Positions 4,908 to 5,004 of a DNA stretch of 5,004 nucleotides are shown here, piece by piece. The position numbers and the translations under genes were made by a program. The DNA lies in NCBI GenBank assembly GCA_021795135.1, contig JAJYPT010000133.1:1-5004 (forward strand), in the 5' to 3' direction. Within the stretch, counting starts at the first letter, position 1, and every line of letters begins with the position of its first letter. The notes under the pieces were generated by a model. That model was not told the DNA's origin, did not search any database, and saw nothing but the letters and a program-made list of their open reading frames with translations. This DNA comes from Actinomycetes bacterium (GTDB lineage Bacteria; Actinomycetota; Acidimicrobiia; Acidimicrobiales; JAJYPT01).

Positions 4908-5004
4908 GTGGATAGAATCAAGGATTTAGAAGATATAAAAAACAATTCTTTGTCAGATAATCAAAAAATGATCCAAGCTGATTCATTTTTTGAATCCTTT
5001 AGTA
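4908..5004 (+). CDS. Unknown protein, N-terminus only (runs off window)
   Basis: An open frame from the GTG at 4908 reaches the window end. Its 32 residues begin with Met-DRIKDLEDIKNNSLSDNQ and are polar and charged, with no signal peptide. I recognise no family from so short a stretch. The GTG directly follows an in-frame TAG (4905-4907) and lacks a clear Shine-Dalgarno. Later starts (TTG at 4950, ATG at 4968) are possible. Alternatively the original start is the ATG at 4884, six bases after AGGT, with the TAG interrupting it after seven codons. The gene follows the peptidase by 70 bases on the same strand with no clear terminator between, so it could share its transcript. Confidence 0.5.
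   Translation, partial: MDRIKDLEDIKNNSLSDNQKMIQADSFFESFS

Overview
The window is AT-rich (roughly 37% G+C judged by eye) and holds the 3' part of one gene, four further genes and the first codons of a sixth. The organism is probably a low-G+C actinobacterium. The best clue is the Fur-family regulator, whose DNHHH, VDC and WGLCPTC segments resemble actinobacterial CatR/FurA-type proteins. Supporting but weaker clues are a desaturase promoter that looks leaderless and a catalase close to actinobacterial small-subunit enzymes. This placement is an inference from remembered family features, not from a search.

Layout: positions 1-1424 (+) encode a monofunctional haem catalase lacking its N-terminus. 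A very strong hairpin terminator follows at 1448-1501. Next, on the same strand, is a PerR/CatR-like Fur-family regulator ending at 2022. Its reading frame clearly continues upstream of the only canonical start codon (1642), so its true start is unresolved. A compact bidirectional terminator (2024-2054) separates it from a convergent membrane fatty acid desaturase (2061-3113, minus strand) with all three histidine boxes.

The gap between the desaturase and the next plus-strand gene (3114-3501, 388 bases) has no convincing gene but several signals. These are a leaderless-looking promoter for the desaturase, a perfect 9-bp inverted repeat just upstream of it, an orphan 16-bp terminator hairpin and a plausible sigma70-type promoter reading right. 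Two overlapping plus-strand genes follow. One encodes a 93-residue membrane protein I do not recognise. The other encodes a lipoprotein with a Ser/Thr-rich stalk of about 115 residues and a G1-family (eqolisin, Peptidase_A4) glutamic peptidase domain with both catalytic residues visible. After a 12-bp tandem repeat, a final gene begins at 4884 or 4908 and runs off the end.

How the genes work together: catalase and the PerR-like regulator form a peroxide-defence pair. The desaturase is an independent lipid-modification gene. The small membrane protein and the surface-anchored glutamic peptidase look like a translationally coupled two-gene unit. I see no CRISPR array, transposase, tRNA or rRNA. 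The least ordinary items are the bacterial eqolisin lipoprotein with its small coupled membrane protein, and the regulator without a usable canonical start codon.
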